Shown here piece after piece: positions 36,061-45,910 of a stretch of DNA of 64,000 bases. Source of the DNA: Corynebacterium capitovis DSM 44611 (GTDB taxonomy: Bacteria; Actinomycetota; Actinomycetes; Mycobacteriales; Mycobacteriaceae); assembly GCF_030440535.1 (NCBI RefSeq), contig NZ_CP047117.1:1798001-1862000 (forward strand), read 5' to 3'. Within the stretch, counting starts at the first letter, position 1. Each line of letters opens with the position of its first letter. Position numbers and translations under genes: made by a program. The notes beneath the pieces were generated by a model. That model was not told the DNA's origin and did no database searches. It saw only the letters and a program-made list of their open reading frames with translations.

Positions 36061-37614
36061 ATGACCACCACCTACCCCTCCACCATCACCGTCGGCATCG
36101 GCGCGCTCAGCATCGAGGAGGTCGTCGCCGTCGCCCGCCACGGCGCAACCGTCGAGATCGACCCGGCCGCGCTCGAGGAGGTCGCCGCGACCCGGCAGCG
36201 CGTCGAGGAGCTGGCAAACGACCCGACCCCCGTCTACGGCATCTCCACTGGCTTCGGCGCCCTCGCCCGCCGCCACATCCCCGAGGAAATGCGCGCCCAG
36301 CTGCAGCTTTCCCTGGTCCGCTCCCACGCGGCCGGTTCCGGCCCGGAGGTCGAGGAGGAGGTCGTCCGCGCGCTCATGCTGCTGCGCCTGTCCACCCTGT
36401 GCACCGGCCGCACCGGCGTGCGCCCGGTGGTCGCCAAGACCTACGCCGACGTGCTCAACGCCCGCATCACCCCGGTCGTGCGCGAGTACGGCTCGCTGGG
36501 CTGCTCGGGCGACCTCGCTCCGCTGGCGCACTGCGCCCTGGCCCTGCTCGGCGAGGGCGAGGTCCGCGTGAACGGCGGCGAGATCATCCCCTCGGCCGAC
36601 GCGCTGGCCGCCGCCGGCATCGAGCCGCTCGCCCTCAAGGAGAAGGAGGGCCTGGCGCTGATCAACGGCACCGACGGGATGCTCGGCCAGCTCTGCCTGG
36701 CGATTACGGACCTGCGCGAGGCCGCGAAGGTGGCGGACATCGCCACCGCCATGACGGTCGAGGGCCTGACCGGCACGCTCACCGTCTTCGCCGACGACCT
36801 GCAGCAGCTGCGCCCCCACCCGGGCCAGGCGGACGCCGCGGCGAACGTGCGCGCCATCGCCGAGGGTTCGGAAATTCTCGCGGCGGCCGCCGAGGAGTTC
36901 AAGGAGAAGCAGGTGCAGGACGCCTACTCGGTGCGCTGCGCCCCACAGGTCTCCGGCGGTTTCCGCGACACGCTTGCGCACGCCGAGCTCGTGGCGAACC
37001 GCGAGCTCGCGTCCGCGGTGGACAACCCGGTGGTCGCCCCGGACGGCCGGGTGGCCTCCAACGGCAACTTCCACGGCGCGCCCGTGGCCTATGCGCTGGA
37101 CTTCCTCGCCATCGTGACGGCTGATGTGGCGTCGATGAGCGAGCGTCGCACCGACCGCTTCCTCGACACCGCGCGCAACCGCGGGCTCAACGCCTTCCTT
37201 GCCGACGACCCCGGCGTGGACTCCGGACACATGATCGCGCAGTACACGCAGGCGGGCATCGTCAGCGAGCTGAAGCGCAACGCCAACCCGGCATCCGCGG
37301 ACTCGATCCCGTCCTCGGCGATGCAGGAGGACCACGTCTCGCTCGGCTGGTCGGCGGCGCGCAAGCTGCGCCGCAGCGTCGACGGGCTGCAGCGCGTGCT
37401 GGCCATCGAGATCCTCACCGCGGCGCGCGCGATCGACATGCGGGAACTCGCCGCGGCACCCGGCACGCAGGCGGTTATCGACGTCCTGCGCGGCGTGGTC
37501 GAGGGCCCGGGCACGGACCGCTTCCTCTCCCCGGAGATCGAGCACTCCGTGGCGCTGGTGAAGGACGGGGCGTATGTTTCAGCCGTCGAAAAGCGTGTTG
37601 GAAACCTGCGTTAA
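36061..37614 (+). CDS. hutH: Histidine ammonia-lyase
   Basis: First step of histidine degradation: histidine to urocanate and ammonia. The 517-residue protein has [14 protein letters not shown] near residue 58 and the prosthetic-group motif [16 protein letters not shown]; the methylidene-imidazolone ring would form from Cys148-Ser149-Gly150, with Cys in place of the common Ala. Further conserved blocks are [12 protein letters not shown] and [15 protein letters not shown] 36061 follows AGAAAGGAC. A strong terminator hairpin follows at 37626, so hutU may have its own promoter. Confidence 0.96.
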   Translation: MTTTYPSTITVGIGALSIEEVVAVARHGATVEIDPAALEEVAATRQRVEELANDPTPVYGISTGFGALARRHIPEEMRAQLQLSLVRSHAAGSGPEVEEEVVRALMLLRLSTLCTGRTGVRPVVAKTYADVLNARITPVVREYGSLGCSGDLAPLAHCALALLGEGEVRVNGGEIIPSADALAAAGIEPLALKEKEGLALINGTDGMLGQLCLAITDLREAAKVADIATAMTVEGLTGTLTVFADDLQQLRPHPGQADAAANVRAIAEGSEILAAAAEEFKEKQVQDAYSVRCAPQVSGGFRDTLAHAELVANRELASAVDNPVVAPDGRVASNGNFHGAPVAYALDFLAIVTADVASMSERRTDRFLDTARNRGLNAFLADDPGVDSGHMIAQYTQAGIVSELKRNANPASADSIPSSAMQEDHVSLGWSAARKLRRSVDGLQRVLAIEILTAARAIDMRELAAAPGTQAVIDVLRGVVEGPGTDRFLSPEIEHSVALVKDGAYVSAVEKRVGNLR

Positions 37615-37625
37615 GCGCCACCTTT

Positions 37626-37665
37626 AGCCGGGTGTCTCGAATGCGAGACGCTCGGCTTCTTTTTT
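37626..37665 (+). terminator. Rho-independent terminator after hutH
   Basis: A 14-bp stem (37626-37639 with 37644-37657, two G-U pairs), a four-base loop AATG and then TCTTTTTTG. The stem tip TCTCG-AATG-CGAGA resembles the operator before hutR, which may be chance. Confidence 0.8.
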
Positions 37666-37793
37666 GTCCCGGGCCGAATGTGGCGGCCGTTACCATCAGC
37701 CGTGAACATCCCGCCGCGGAGGGGACAGCCCCGGGACACCGGCCCAAAGCGCGGGAGTGCAACTACAAGGAGCACAAGGAAAGAGACCCAACC

Positions 37794-39488
37794 ATGACCG
37801 AGAAGAACTGGGCCGAGGGTGCCCGCGTGGTCCGCGCGCCCCGCGGCACCGAGCTGAGCGCCAAATCCTGGCAGACAGAAGCACCCCTGCGCATGCTGCA
37901 GAACAACCTCGACCCCGAGGTCGCCGAGCACCCCGACGAGCTCGTGGTCTACGGCGGCACCGGCCGCGCCGCCCGCAGCTGGGAGGCCTTCGACGCGATC
38001 ATCGACACGCTTAAGGACCTCGAAGCCGACGAGACCCTGCTGGTGCAGTCCGGCAAGCCCGTCGGTGTGTGGACAACCAACGAGTGGGCACCGCGCGTTC
38101 TCATCGCCAACTCCAACCTCGTCGGCGACTGGGCCAACTGGGAGCATTTCCGCAAGCTGGAGGACGAGGGCCTCATGATGTACGGCCAGATGACGGCCGG
38201 GTCCTGGATCTACATCGCCACCCAGGGCATCCTGCAGGGCACGTTTGAGACCTTCTACGCCGTGGCGAAGAAGCGCTTCGGCGGCACCCTCGCAGGCACC
38301 TTGACCCTGACCGGCGGCTGCGGCGGCATGGGCGGGGCCCAGCCGCTGTCCGTTACCCTTAACGGTGGCGCCTGCCTGATCGTCGATGTCGACGAGTCAC
38401 GTCTGAAGCGGCGCCAGGCGAAGCGCTACCTCGACGAGGTGACCGCCGACCTCGACGAGGCTATCCGCCTAGTCACCGAGGCCAAGGAGCAAAAGAAGCC
38501 GCTTTCGGTCGGACTCGTGGGCAACGCAGCCGAGGTCTTCCCCGAAATGCTGCGTCGCCACCGCGCCGGTGAGTTAGCCGTAGACATTGTCACCGACCAG
38601 ACCTCCGCCCACGACCCCTTGAGCTACCTGCCCACCGAGATTACGGTTGAGGAGTGGCACACGGAGGCTGCCGCAGATCCGATCACCTTCACCAAGAAGG
38701 CGCGGGAGTCCATGGCCGCACAAGTTCAAGCCATGGTCGAGTTCCAGGACGAGGGCGCCGAGGTCTTCGACTACGGCAACTCGATCCGCGACGAGGCGCG
38801 CAAGGCCGGTTACACCCGCGCCTTCGAGTTCCCCGGCTTCGTTCCCGCCTACATTCGTCCCCTGTTCTGCGAAGGACTCGGCCCCTTCCGCTGGGTCGCC
38901 CTGTCCGGTGACCCGGAGGACATCAAGGTCACCGACCAGGCCATCAAGGAGGCTTTCCCGGATAACCAGCACCTGCACGACTGGCTCGATGCCGCCGAGG
39001 AATACGTCGAGTTCGAGGGCCTGCCGGCGCGCATCTGCTGGCTCGGCTACGGCGAGCGCGCCAAGGCAGGCGTGATCTTTAACAACCTCGTTAAAGAAGG
39101 GAAGGTCAAGGCCCCAATCGTGATCGGCCGCGACCACCTCGACTCCGGTTCCGTCGCTTCGCCCTACCGAGAGACTGAGTCCATGCTCGACGGCACCGAT
39201 GCCGTGGCCGACTGGCCCCTGCTCAACGCTATGACCGCTGTGTCCGGAGGGGCGACCTGGGTGTCCATCCACCACGGCGGCGGCGTGGGCATGGGCCGCT
39301 CCATCCACACCGGCCAGGTCACCGTGGCTGACGGTACCGAGCTCGCAGAAGCGAAGCTCAAGGCTGTGCTGACTAATGACCCGGGCATGGGCATCATTCG
39401 CCACGTCGATGCTGGCTACACCCGCGCGTACGAGGTAGCCCGGGAGCGCGGTGTCCGGGTCCCCATGGAGTTCAGGGCACGCGACTAG
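37794..39488 (+). CDS. hutU: Urocanate hydratase
   Basis: Second step: urocanate to imidazolone propionate with tightly bound NAD. The 564-residue protein carries [48 protein letters not shown] and the active-site block [17 protein letters not shown] with its conserved Cys. Length is typical. ATG 37794 has CAAGGAAAG upstream. It follows hutH after 180 bp, including a terminator, and precedes hutI by 75 bp. Confidence 0.96.
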   Translation: MTEKNWAEGARVVRAPRGTELSAKSWQTEAPLRMLQNNLDPEVAEHPDELVVYGGTGRAARSWEAFDAIIDTLKDLEADETLLVQSGKPVGVWTTNEWAPRVLIANSNLVGDWANWEHFRKLEDEGLMMYGQMTAGSWIYIATQGILQGTFETFYAVAKKRFGGTLAGTLTLTGGCGGMGGAQPLSVTLNGGACLIVDVDESRLKRRQAKRYLDEVTADLDEAIRLVTEAKEQKKPLSVGLVGNAAEVFPEMLRRHRAGELAVDIVTDQTSAHDPLSYLPTEITVEEWHTEAAADPITFTKKARESMAAQVQAMVEFQDEGAEVFDYGNSIRDEARKAGYTRAFEFPGFVPAYIRPLFCEGLGPFRWVALSGDPEDIKVTDQAIKEAFPDNQHLHDWLDAAEEYVEFEGLPARICWLGYGERAKAGVIFNNLVKEGKVKAPIVIGRDHLDSGSVASPYRETESMLDGTDAVADWPLLNAMTAVSGGATWVSIHHGGGVGMGRSIHTGQVTVADGTELAEAKLKAVLTNDPGMGIIRHVDAGYTRAYEVARERGVRVPMEFRARD

Positions 39489-39491
39489 CAC

Positions 39492-39506
39492 CTCGCTTAT
39501 CGGCGC
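39492..39506 (-). repeat. Dispersed 15-mer, copy 5 with one mismatch
   Basis: CTCGCTTATCGGCGC, the reverse complement of GCGTCGATAAGCGAG with one change, directly after the hutU stop and before its hairpin. Confidence 0.45.
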
Positions 39507-39534
39507 CCAACCGTCCCCCACGGTTGGGCGTTTC
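39506..39534 (+). terminator. Hairpin between hutU and hutI
   Basis: CCCAACCG (39506-39513) pairs with CGGTTGGG (39521-39528) over a 7-base loop and is followed by CGTTT. The T run is short, so this may be an attenuating or RNA-protecting hairpin more than a full terminator. Confidence 0.6.
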
Positions 39535-39563
39535 CCATCTGCTCACCACGTAGAAAGGCAACC

Positions 39564-40745
39564 ATGAGCACTCTTCTCACTGGCATCTCGGAACTACGGA
39601 CCGTCTCTGAACTCGGCACGATCAAAAATGCTGCCCTCCTGATAAGCAACGGCGTCATCGAGTGGGTCGGTTGGGCATCCGACGCCCCTACCGCCGATGA
39701 GACCGTCGACCTCGGTGGTCGCGCCGTGTTGCCCGGGTGGGTTGATTCCCACACCCATATGGTGTTTGACGGCAACCGCGCGGAGGAGTTCGAGGCGCGC
39801 ATGGCGGGTCAGTCCTACGCCGCCGGCGGCATTGCCGTGACCATGGAGGCCACGCGCTCGGCGGGGACGCAGCGCTTGCACCAGCTCGTGGCCGAACGCG
39901 TCGCCGCGGGCCGCGCCGGCGGAACCACCACCTTCGAAACGAAGACCGGCTACGGCCTCAACGTCGAGTCCGAAGCCGAAGCCGCTCGGGTGGCATCGGA
40001 GCACGTCGATGAGGTGACTTTCCTCGGTGCGCATCTCGTTCCTCCGGGCGCGGACGCTGAGGAGTACGTCAACGAGGTCGTCGGCCCGATGCTCGACGCC
40101 GTGAAAGAACACGTGCAGTGGATCGACGTCTTCTGCGAGCGCGGCGCGTTCAACGAGGAGCAGTCCCGCCGCGTGCTCGAGGCTGGCACGAACGCCGGCC
40201 TTGGCGTGCGCGTGCACGGGAACCAGCTTGGGGAGGGCCCCGGCGTGCGCCTAGCCGTAGAGATGGGTGCGGCGAGCGTCGACCACGTCAACTACCTCTC
40301 CGACACCGACATCGAGCTGCTTGCCAAGTCCGATACCGTGGCCACTCTCCTGCCCGCCTGCGACCTCTCAACCCGCGAGTCACTCGCGCCAGGCCGCGAG
40401 CTTATCGACGCCGGCGCCACCGTCGCCATCGCCTCCAACCTCAACCCCGGCACCTCGTTCACCAGCTCGATGAACTTCTGCGTCACCACCGCGGTGCTGC
40501 AGCAGCGCCTCACCCTCGACGAGGCCATCGCCGCCGCCACCACCGGCGGAGCCACGGCTCTGCGACGCCACAACGTCGGCGCCGGTAAAGACCCGCAGGG
40601 CCGGCCCGCCAAGGGCACCCTCGTGCCCGGCGCGGCCGCCGACCTGCACGTGCTCGACGCCGCCAACGCCATCAACCTGGCTTACCGCCCCGGCATGCCG
40701 ATCACGTGGCAGACGTGGGTCGCCGGCGAGAAGGTGTACGGCTAA
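39564..40745 (+). CDS. hutI: Imidazolonepropionase
   Basis: Third step: opens imidazolone propionate to formimino-glutamate, the substrate of HutG. The 393-residue amidohydrolase has VDSHTHMVFDGNR (metal His pair), FETKTGYGLN, HGNQLGEGPG and SNLNPGTSFTSSM. ATG 39564 follows AGAAAGGCA. With hutH, hutU, hutG, the permease and hutR the pathway from histidine to glutamate is complete in the window. Confidence 0.96.
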   Translation: MSTLLTGISELRTVSELGTIKNAALLISNGVIEWVGWASDAPTADETVDLGGRAVLPGWVDSHTHMVFDGNRAEEFEARMAGQSYAAGGIAVTMEATRSAGTQRLHQLVAERVAAGRAGGTTTFETKTGYGLNVESEAEAARVASEHVDEVTFLGAHLVPPGADAEEYVNEVVGPMLDAVKEHVQWIDVFCERGAFNEEQSRRVLEAGTNAGLGVRVHGNQLGEGPGVRLAVEMGAASVDHVNYLSDTDIELLAKSDTVATLLPACDLSTRESLAPGRELIDAGATVAIASNLNPGTSFTSSMNFCVTTAVLQQRLTLDEAIAAATTGGATALRRHNVGAGKDPQGRPAKGTLVPGAAADLHVLDAANAINLAYRPGMPITWQTWVAGEKVYG

Positions 40746-40792
40746 GGCCAACGCGAAGGCGACCACAAAGAGAATGATGAAGACCGCCGAAG

Positions 40793-41020
40793 CTAGGGCA
40801 AACAACTGATCTTCTTCGTGTCACCGCGGTCGTAGGCAAGCTGATTGAGTGCTCTCACTGCGAAAAGAATCGCGAGGAACTTAGCTCCGTAAGCCCAGTT
40901 AGGCACGTGATCACCGCTAAATAGTGCAAGGCCCACAGACAGATTTGCTGCGAGAATCACAGAAAGGATCCAGCTGACCCCCTCTTTAGAGTTCTGAGAC
41001 TTAGTGGTCACGACGTCCAC
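40793..41020 (-). CDS. Small membrane protein, possibly frameshifted at its C-terminus
   Basis: A 75-residue frame from GTG 41020 with two hydrophobic segments (WILSVILAANLSVGLALF and KFLAILFAVRALNQLA). Near its end another minus-strand frame opens that encodes EDQLFALASAVFIILFVVAF ALALAV, a good further membrane helix, down to about 40740, where it runs antisense to hutI. A one-base indel near 40810-40830 would join both into a three-helix protein. Unknown family. Confidence 0.5.
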   Translation of the reverse strand: MDVVTTKSQNSKEGVSWILSVILAANLSVGLALFSGDHVPNWAYGAKFLAILFAVRALNQLAYDRGDTKKISCLP

Positions 41021-41319
41021 CTAACAGCTTGCGGCAGTGGTCAGTGCGCGTCCTGCCCCGTGACACGTAGCTGCGGTTATATCTCCCGAGATACCACCAG
41101 AAGCGGTTGCAATCGTGGCGGGTACACAAACCAAGCCGTCTTACTTGTCGACGGCTGCGGGCGCGAATGCACCGCGGGAATCGCAGTGCGGTCGGGCGCC
41201 GCCGGAGCCGCTGGAACCTCTGAAGTCGCTGAAGCCACGAGGGAACAACTTAAGGATCTCGAATGAACTTTTGGTGACCACCCGGCCTCACCCCGGCGAA
41301 TAAAACGCGAATATCGGGA
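41021..41319. other. Gap without a supported gene
   Basis: About 300 bp between the small membrane gene and DUF5926. A plus-strand frame ending near 41266 reads AVRSGAAGAAGTSEVAEATR but has no start with a ribosome site and no family. I see nothing else in it. Confidence 0.5.
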
Positions 41320-42243
41320 CTAGATAGTCACCTGGCGCGATTTGATGTTGTCCAACTGCCGGCGCTCCGCGGGGCTCAAAGCGGAGTCGTCCGCGTACCC
41401 TGCTTCGATTGCACCGTTCAGGGCTTCGAGTGCGGCAGCGTATGCGTCCGGCTCGATAGACGGGTCTAGGTCCCAGACCGGGACGGTTACCCCGTGGACA
41501 CGAAACGCCCCGGCGAATTTCGTCCCTTCCCCCAGGTGTAGGTCACCCCGTGCCGCGATGCGGGCGAGTGCCGCGAGCAGGCGGGGTTCACTGTCTTCGG
41601 AGCGTACCCACCGGATGTGCGCTTTGCCTCCGCCCGGGTTGACCCACCAGATCGACCCCGGGAGGTCGGGTGCCACCTGGGTGGAAGGGACGACAGCGGC
41701 GTTCGCACGGGCGAGGGCTTGCTGGACATCCGCCGGGACATCCGAGCCAGGGGGGAACCACCAAAAGAAATCACGGTAGGAGGTGATGGACAGGGAGGCG
41801 GCCGTATCGATGAGAGAGGAAAGCTCCGGCTGCGTTCCGTCAGCTGTCGTGGACTGCAACGTGTCCCCCGGCTGGGCGGTGAGCGCCCAGTTCAGCGCGT
41901 AAGCAAGATCCCGCCCCGGATTGTGCGAGTGGGACGCGACCTGCAGGGCGACGAATCGCTCCCCTCCCTCCTCTTCGGAGCGAATCACGCCCGCGCCGGC
42001 CCCGGGCAAGACGGTGCAGATAGTGACGGGGGTGCCGTGAACGTCGAGCGTCGCCGCGGCGGATGGGACGAACTCGCGCAGGGCGACCAGGTCAGCCTCA
42101 GCCGCGAGGCCCCCGAAGGGGCGGGGATCCTTGTTCAACGCCTCGCGCTCCGCCGCGCGGGCGGCGAGCTTCGCTTGGCGGCGGCTCATGCCCTCGGGCA
42201 CCGGGGCTGAATCCTGGTTCTTGGTGCGGTTTTTCTCGGCCAT
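41320..42243 (-). CDS. DUF5926 family protein
   Basis: Actinobacterial conserved protein of 307 residues. The N-terminus is basic and Ala-rich (MSRRQAKLAARAAEREA), followed by a globular region with FVALQVASHSHNPGRDLAYALNWAL, SYRDFFWWFPP and SIWWVNPGGGKAHIRWVR, and a C-terminal AERRQLDNIKSRQ helix. It agrees with the DUF5926 family by these blocks. No known activity. TAGCAT ends 8 nt before the ATG, suggesting a leaderless mRNA. The GDPD gene lies immediately upstream of it on the same strand. Confidence 0.8.
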   Translation of the reverse strand: MAEKNRTKNQDSAPVPEGMSRRQAKLAARAAEREALNKDPRPFGGLAAEADLVALREFVPSAAATLDVHGTPVTICTVLPGAGAGVIRSEEEGGERFVALQVASHSHNPGRDLAYALNWALTAQPGDTLQSTTADGTQPELSSLIDTAASLSITSYRDFFWWFPPGSDVPADVQQALARANAAVVPSTQVAPDLPGSIWWVNPGGGKAHIRWVRSEDSEPRLLAALARIAARGDLHLGEGTKFAGAFRVHGVTVPVWDLDPSIEPDAYAAALEALNGAIEAGYADDSALSPAERRQLDNIKSRQVTI

Positions 42244-42254
42244 AGGCCGAAATG

Positions 42255-43055
42255 CTACCGGAGCTCTACCTGCGGCCGTTGCCGGCTGGCGAGGACTTCA
42301 ACGGCGAGGTGGGGCAGATCGGTGGCGAAGACGTCGACGCCGTGGTCGCGGCACCAGAGCATGTCTTTCGGCAGATTCACCGTCCACGTGTACGTCTTTA
42401 ACCCCTTGAAACCGAGCAACTCGCGGCGTGCTTGGAGGTGGCTGATCGCGGGTCCGACACCATACGGGCGCGAGAGCATGCAGTTCTTCTTGTTCCACTT
42501 CTTCTCCCGCAATCGGAAGAGGTAGAACGTCTCGATTTCGGGCGCGAACTCCGTGAAGTAACGCATCGCCCGGTGAGAAAAAGAGATGAGGTGCACCCGC
42601 TCCGAGTCGCGCATACCCGCGTACGTCAGGCGACGCAGCGTCTGCTCGTCGACCTCTGGGCCGTACACCGTGGGGTGTTTGGTCTCGATGTAAATATGCT
42701 TCTCGGGGTAGTCCTGCATCAGTTCGAGGAGTTCGTCGAGAAGCATGATGCGCTGCGGGTTTTCTTTCGTGCCCACGTTGAGCGCCCGCAGATCCGTGAA
42801 ATCCATGGCGGCTACGCGCCCGCGCCCGTTCGTGGTGCGGTTGACCAGCGCGTCGTGGAAGACGACGAGACGCCCGTCCCGCGTTAATCGAACATCGCAC
42901 TCAATGCCGTGGATATCCATTCGAAGCGCCGCGTCGAATGCCTGGAACGTCAGCTCCGGGTAGAGGCCCGAGGCCCCACGGTGAGCGACGATCTTGGGGT
43001 TGAAGGGAGTGGCTGTGTTCGGTTTCTCGCTGTTGCTGCCCAGCAGTGTCGTCAC
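42255..43055 (-). CDS. Glycerophosphodiester phosphodiesterase
   Basis: Cytoplasmic enzyme of 266 residues that splits glycerophosphodiesters into glycerol-3-phosphate and an alcohol. The TIM-barrel motifs are VAHRGASGLYPELT (general acid/base His), HGIECDVRLTRDGRLVVFHD (metal Glu/Asp and second His) and IYIETKHP. No signal peptide, so it is of the UgpQ type. Start GTG 43055 has TAGGTT 8 nt before it. Divergent from the alpha/beta-hydrolase gene over 100 bp. Confidence 0.92.
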   Translation of the reverse strand: MTTLLGSNSEKPNTATPFNPKIVAHRGASGLYPELTFQAFDAALRMDIHGIECDVRLTRDGRLVVFHDALVNRTTNGRGRVAAMDFTDLRALNVGTKENPQRIMLLDELLELMQDYPEKHIYIETKHPTVYGPEVDEQTLRRLTYAGMRDSERVHLISFSHRAMRYFTEFAPEIETFYLFRLREKKWNKKNCMLSRPYGVGPAISHLQARRELLGFKGLKTYTWTVNLPKDMLWCRDHGVDVFATDLPHLAVEVLASRQRPQVELR

Positions 43056-43155
43056 GTGTGCTTAACCTACAACCACCTCGCACTTCGCGCGACCGCTACG
43101 AAAAAAAGTCGCCGCTTCCGTGCAGTGCAGATGTGGTTTTGGAACAATAGCCGGC

Positions 43156-45108
43156 ATGCCTGTAATTGCCACGGTGCAGCGTTGGAAAAGGCCCTCGGGG
43201 CCGCACCTGTCGAACCCGTTGAAGGCGGCAGTCAAAGCCGGGCGGGCGGTAAAAAAAGCACGCGGACGGTACCCATTTAGCCGGCACGGTCTGCTCAGCG
43301 TGCCGCTCATGGCGGTCGAGGTGCTGGCGGACCTTTCGCCGGTCATCCGCATGGGAGGCCTGCGTCGCTTGCCACGCAACTTCGGCGCTGGGGTTCTCGG
43401 TGCCGAGGTAGCCACGTGGGGTGCGATCTCCCCTTCGCTCCTTCCCCACAAGTGGTGGATGATCGCGTCCAACGTCGCAATTTGCCAAGGGGTGGGCCAC
43501 GCGTTGGGCGCCGGAATCGGCGGGGCTCTGCGTCAAGTGGGAGTGCTTGCCGGGGTCCCCGACGCCTCGTCCCCCCGCCACACCGCTAACGCAGCGTTTC
43601 ACCTGGCCATGAGCGGGGTGACCCTGACCACCTTCGTACTGGCGCGACGTCGACACATCCGTCAGATCGACATGGTGGAAAGCGACGAGAAGTTACGCCT
43701 CACCAGCTCATTCACCGGAGTCACCCTCGGTACCCTCGGCTACGGTGGCTTGTTAGTCGTCGGCGAGGCCTTGCAGGCGCTTGTCGACGTCCTGAATGTG
43801 TTCCTCGGCAAGAAGCTGCCTCCCGTCACCTCGTGGCCTCTCGCGGTAACCGGGGCGGGCGCCGTCTTCGCGTTGGTCACCGACCGCGTCGTCGTGCGCA
43901 ACGCCCTGTCCCGCGTCTACCGCAACGCCGAGGAGCTGGACCGCCAGTTCCTCCGGGGAGCTCCCCGCCCGCGTGAGCCGGAACGCTCGGGTTCGCCTTT
44001 CTCTTACGAGCGTTGGCACACGCTGGGCCGCCAGGGCCGAGCCGTGGTCGCGGGTGGACCGCGCAAGCGCGACATCGAGCTACTGCTTGGTGCACGTGGC
44101 GGAACAGCACCGATCCGCGAACCAATCCGGGTCTTTATTGGGCTCAACGGCAAGGACAGTCTCGACAAGATGGTGGAACTGGCGCTCGCCGAGCTCGACC
44201 GCACCGGCGCGTGGTCCCGCCGCCATATCGCGGTCATGTCTGCCGCGGGAACGGGGTGGATCAACGACTTTCACACCTCGGGCTTTGAGTTCATCGGCCG
44301 CGGCGACACCGCCATCGTGGCGATGCAGTACTCCTACCTGCCCTCGGCGTATTCATACCTCGCCGACCGGGAATCCTCCGTGCGCACGGCCCGCGCGCTG
44401 CTTAGCGCCATCACCGGAAGGCTGAGCGAGATGCCCGCGGAGTCCCGCCCGCACCTCTACGTGGGAGGGGAATCGCTCGGCGCGTACGGGGTGTCTGACG
44501 CCTTCGATAACGTCGACGGGTTCCTCGACGGCGTTACGGGAGGCGTGTTCACCGGAGTCCCCGGCTTCGCCGCGATCCATTCCGAACTCACCCGCGGCCG
44601 CGACGAGGGCAGCCCGCAGCGCCTTCCGCTTATCAACGGCGGCCGTCACATCCGCTTCTGTTCCCACCCCGATCACCTCAAGCACGACTTCGAAGGCAAG
44701 CCCTACGCGCGCGAATGGGACACCCCCCGTGCTGTCTTTGCCCAGCACGCCTCCGACCCGGTGGTGTGGTGGGACTGGGATCTCGCGTGGCGCGCACCCG
44801 ATTGGCTAAGGGAGGCGGGCTCCCGCGGCGTTCCGGCCCCCGCGGCCCAGCACCTCGACGTCCCCGAGACGATGCGGTGGGCCCCCTTCATCACATTCTG
44901 GCAGGTCGGTATTGACCAGTTGTCGTCGCAAAGCTACCGCTCCCCGCACGGGCACAACTACCACGACGAAACGGTGGAGTACTGGGCGGCGGTGATGGGC
45001 AGTGATGTAGACGAGGCGACGCTGCACCGGATCAGCCTGTGGATCCACCGCGATGCGACAAAACTCCGCCACCCAGCGGGCGGACGGAAGAAAAACATCC
45101 ACTACTAG
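43156..45108 (+). CDS. Membrane alpha/beta-hydrolase (Abhydrolase_9 type)
   Basis: A 650-residue protein with two parts: an N-terminal membrane region of about four helices (to about residue 250) and a C-terminal alpha/beta-hydrolase with GLNGKDSLDKMVELAL, YVGGESLGAYGVSDAF (nucleophile elbow GGESLGAYG) and SPHGHNYHDETVEYWAAVM. This matches the PF15420-PF10081 pair common in mycolata, whose lipid or ester substrates are unknown. ATG 43156 was chosen over the in-frame ATG 43120. Convergent with msrA. Confidence 0.88.
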   Translation: MPVIATVQRWKRPSGPHLSNPLKAAVKAGRAVKKARGRYPFSRHGLLSVPLMAVEVLADLSPVIRMGGLRRLPRNFGAGVLGAEVATWGAISPSLLPHKWWMIASNVAICQGVGHALGAGIGGALRQVGVLAGVPDASSPRHTANAAFHLAMSGVTLTTFVLARRRHIRQIDMVESDEKLRLTSSFTGVTLGTLGYGGLLVVGEALQALVDVLNVFLGKKLPPVTSWPLAVTGAGAVFALVTDRVVVRNALSRVYRNAEELDRQFLRGAPRPREPERSGSPFSYERWHTLGRQGRAVVAGGPRKRDIELLLGARGGTAPIREPIRVFIGLNGKDSLDKMVELALAELDRTGAWSRRHIAVMSAAGTGWINDFHTSGFEFIGRGDTAIVAMQYSYLPSAYSYLADRESSVRTARALLSAITGRLSEMPAESRPHLYVGGESLGAYGVSDAFDNVDGFLDGVTGGVFTGVPGFAAIHSELTRGRDEGSPQRLPLINGGRHIRFCSHPDHLKHDFEGKPYAREWDTPRAVFAQHASDPVVWWDWDLAWRAPDWLREAGSRGVPAPAAQHLDVPETMRWAPFITFWQVGIDQLSSQSYRSPHGHNYHDETVEYWAAVMGSDVDEATLHRISLWIHRDATKLRHPAGGRKKNIHY

Positions 45109-45126
45109 GCGCTTTTGTGGCACCCG

Positions 45127-45768
45127 CTAGATGCCGCAGGCGATCCCGGTGGAGTGATGCGGGCAGTAGCCTCCCGGCACTTTGTGCAGGTACTGCTGGT
45201 GTTCGTCCTCCGCGAGGTAGTAGTCCACCCCGGTGCGCACTTCCGTCGTAATGGGGCCCAGACCAGCCGCGGCTAGTTGCTTTTCATACTCGGCGAGCCA
45301 GCCCCGGATCTGGTCAGCCTCCTGCTGAGTATCGGTGTAGAACGCGGAACGGTATTGAGTGCCCACGTCGTTGCCCTGCCGGAAGCCCTGCGTCGGGTCA
45401 TGTGCCTCCAACCCGGCGCGGACGAGGTCCTTCAGTGTGATCGAGGCGGGGTCGTAGACGACCTCGACGAGCTCGACGTGGTTCGTCATCCCGGTGCATA
45501 CTTCCCGGTAGGTCGGGTTTTTTGTCTCTCCCCCGCCGTACCCGACGGAGGTGGATTCGACCCCGTCCATCTGCCAGTACATCTTCTCAACTCCCCAGAA
45601 GCAGCCTAAGCCGACGAGCAGACGCCGCTGGCCCTCCCGCCAAGGCCCCGTAAGCGGGGTCCCCAGCACGGCGTGCGGGCGCGGGTGCGCCAGGACAGGC
45701 TCGGCCCGTCCGGGCAGTGTGCGGTCGTGGCTGACGAGCTCAGGTGTGCGGCCGAAGAGAAATCCCAT
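45127..45768 (-). CDS. msrA: Peptide-methionine (S)-S-oxide reductase
   Basis: Repairs oxidised methionine in proteins. The 213-residue protein has the catalytic GCFWGVEKMYW (Cys56), VGYGGGETKNPTY and a long N-terminal extension common in actinobacterial MsrA. Late Cys residues in GYCPHHSTGIACGI can act as resolving thiols. It is divergent to sodA, a usual pairing of oxidative-stress genes in corynebacteria. Confidence 0.96.
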   Translation of the reverse strand: MGFLFGRTPELVSHDRTLPGRAEPVLAHPRPHAVLGTPLTGPWREGQRRLLVGLGCFWGVEKMYWQMDGVESTSVGYGGGETKNPTYREVCTGMTNHVELVEVVYDPASITLKDLVRAGLEAHDPTQGFRQGNDVGTQYRSAFYTDTQQEADQIRGWLAEYEKQLAAAGLGPITTEVRTGVDYYLAEDEHQQYLHKVPGGYCPHHSTGIACGI

Positions 45769-45813
45769 GGTTCTCTCAACGCCTGAGCGCGTGTCGACAT
45801 TCCCATTTCCGGC

Positions 45814-45867
45814 ACATTTTCGGGCGGAAATGTAATTCCTTGAACATGTCGCCTATCCGCCTATGAT
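45814..45867 (+). promoter_or_regulatory. sodA promoter with upstream inverted repeat
   Basis: TTGAAC (45840-45845) and TATGAT (45862-45867), 16 bp apart, form a good housekeeping promoter. Upstream at 45814-45833 lies ACATTT-N8-AAATGT, a perfect 6-bp inverted repeat that could bind a metal or redox regulator. Confidence 0.6.
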
Positions 45868-45910
45868 GGGCCGGGCAAACACTAAACGCTTCGAAAGGAC
45901 TTGATTCATC

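Noticed and set aside
35971..37545. 524-codon open frame on minus opposite hutH
   Set aside because: hutH is complete with all lyase motifs; the antisense frame is a low-complexity Arg/Val/Gly-rich shadow.
41060..41266. 68-codon plus frame between the small membrane gene and DUF5926
   Set aside because: No ribosome site or -10 at the start, no family, and its N-terminal part has unusual composition; likely chance.
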